From NCBI GenBank assembly GCA_018822545.1, contig JAHJKA010000031.1, positions 141,073-205,072 on the forward strand: 64,000 bases of DNA, given 5' to 3'. The notes below the pieces were generated by a model. The model did no database searches. It was given only the letters and a program-made list of their open reading frames with translations, and had not been told where the DNA came from. This document shows positions 63,941 to 64,000 of the stretch, piece after piece. Both the position numbers and the translations under genes were made by a program. Origin of the DNA: Pseudomonadota bacterium (lineage in GTDB: Bacteria; Desulfobacterota; Desulfobulbia; Desulfobulbales; SURF-16). Position 1 is the first letter of the stretch; each line of letters opens with the position of its first letter.

Positions 63941-64000
63941 ATGAATTGTACTACACAAACAACAACTTCTTGTACCGCAAGGGCATAAGTTTCGTTTGAG

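Noticed and set aside
63951..64000. Possible 3' end of a minus-strand gene (ending YKKLLFV-stop) at the right edge
   Set aside because: Only about 15 codons are visible. The terminator at 63912-63940 supports a transcript from the right, but the reading frame cannot be judged.

Overview
The window looks like chromosomal DNA from a Gram-negative, free-living anaerobe of the Desulfobacterota, most likely a relative of the Desulfobulbales. This rests on gene content and style: a TRAP system with a TatT-type lipoprotein, acyl-CoA dehydratase activase proteins, a small rubredoxin, a Bat operon, dense two-component and cyclic-di-GMP signalling, and several families of intergenic palindromes. No rRNA, tRNA, CRISPR array, prophage or complete insertion sequence was found.

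Layout. 1-7.1 kb: the 5' part of a glycogen-debranching gene (minus), a DUF1566 protein, remnants of an AraC-type regulator and an outer-membrane protein, an AmpG-like permease, an HD-GYP protein, a decayed zinc-binding gene and an AEC transporter. 7.2-8.0 kb: a small membrane protein and an overlapping lipoprotein. 8.4-17.2 kb: one tightly packed plus-strand operon, moxR-DUF58-DUF4381-batA-batB-batC-batD-batE. 17.3-22.6 kb: a lipoprotein with a Cys-rich partner, a histidine kinase and LuxR-type response regulator, and a PilZ protein followed by two tandem terminators. 23-26.9 kb: TRAP genes (dctM, dctQ, dctP, tatT). 27-32.4 kb: an acyl-CoA hydrolase/CoA-transferase with a GNAT tail, then a BadF-type activase and two DUF2229 proteins. 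32.7-38.4 kb: a MipA/OmpV-like outer-membrane protein, a hybrid sensor kinase, NhaA, a rubredoxin and a Cys-rich winged-helix regulator. 38.5-43.9 kb: RecQ, a GAF-GGDEF protein and EttA. 44-48.8 kb: bioF-bioB, pcnB and a nitronate monooxygenase/FabK-like enzyme. 49.3-57.7 kb: housekeeping genes (5'-nucleotidase, NUDIX, rpsA, sppA, ihfB, tsaC, guaB, guaA). 57.9-63.7 kb: an NYN nuclease fused to a cold-shock-like domain, a GAF histidine kinase, a receiver-TPR protein and a large TPR/membrane protein with a CCHC zinc knuckle.

How the genes work together. The MoxR/Bat block probably forms one envelope machine: an AAA+ ATPase drives VWA-domain proteins in the inner membrane with periplasmic partners. 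Cyclic-di-GMP synthesis (GGEEF), breakdown (HD-GYP) and sensing (PilZ) are all present but dispersed. The TRAP and CoA-ester genes suggest organic-acid uptake and activation.

The most unusual features are: a palindromic repeat that supplies the N-terminus of BatC; a set of palindrome families whose two arms match each other better than the copies match between loci; the zinc-knuckle/TPR/membrane protein and its neighbours at 57.9-63.7 kb; a Cys-rich regulator next to a rubredoxin with a shortened Cys motif; and a MipA-like barrel with a PagL-like His-x-Ser motif. All functions are inferred by reading the sequence, without database searches.
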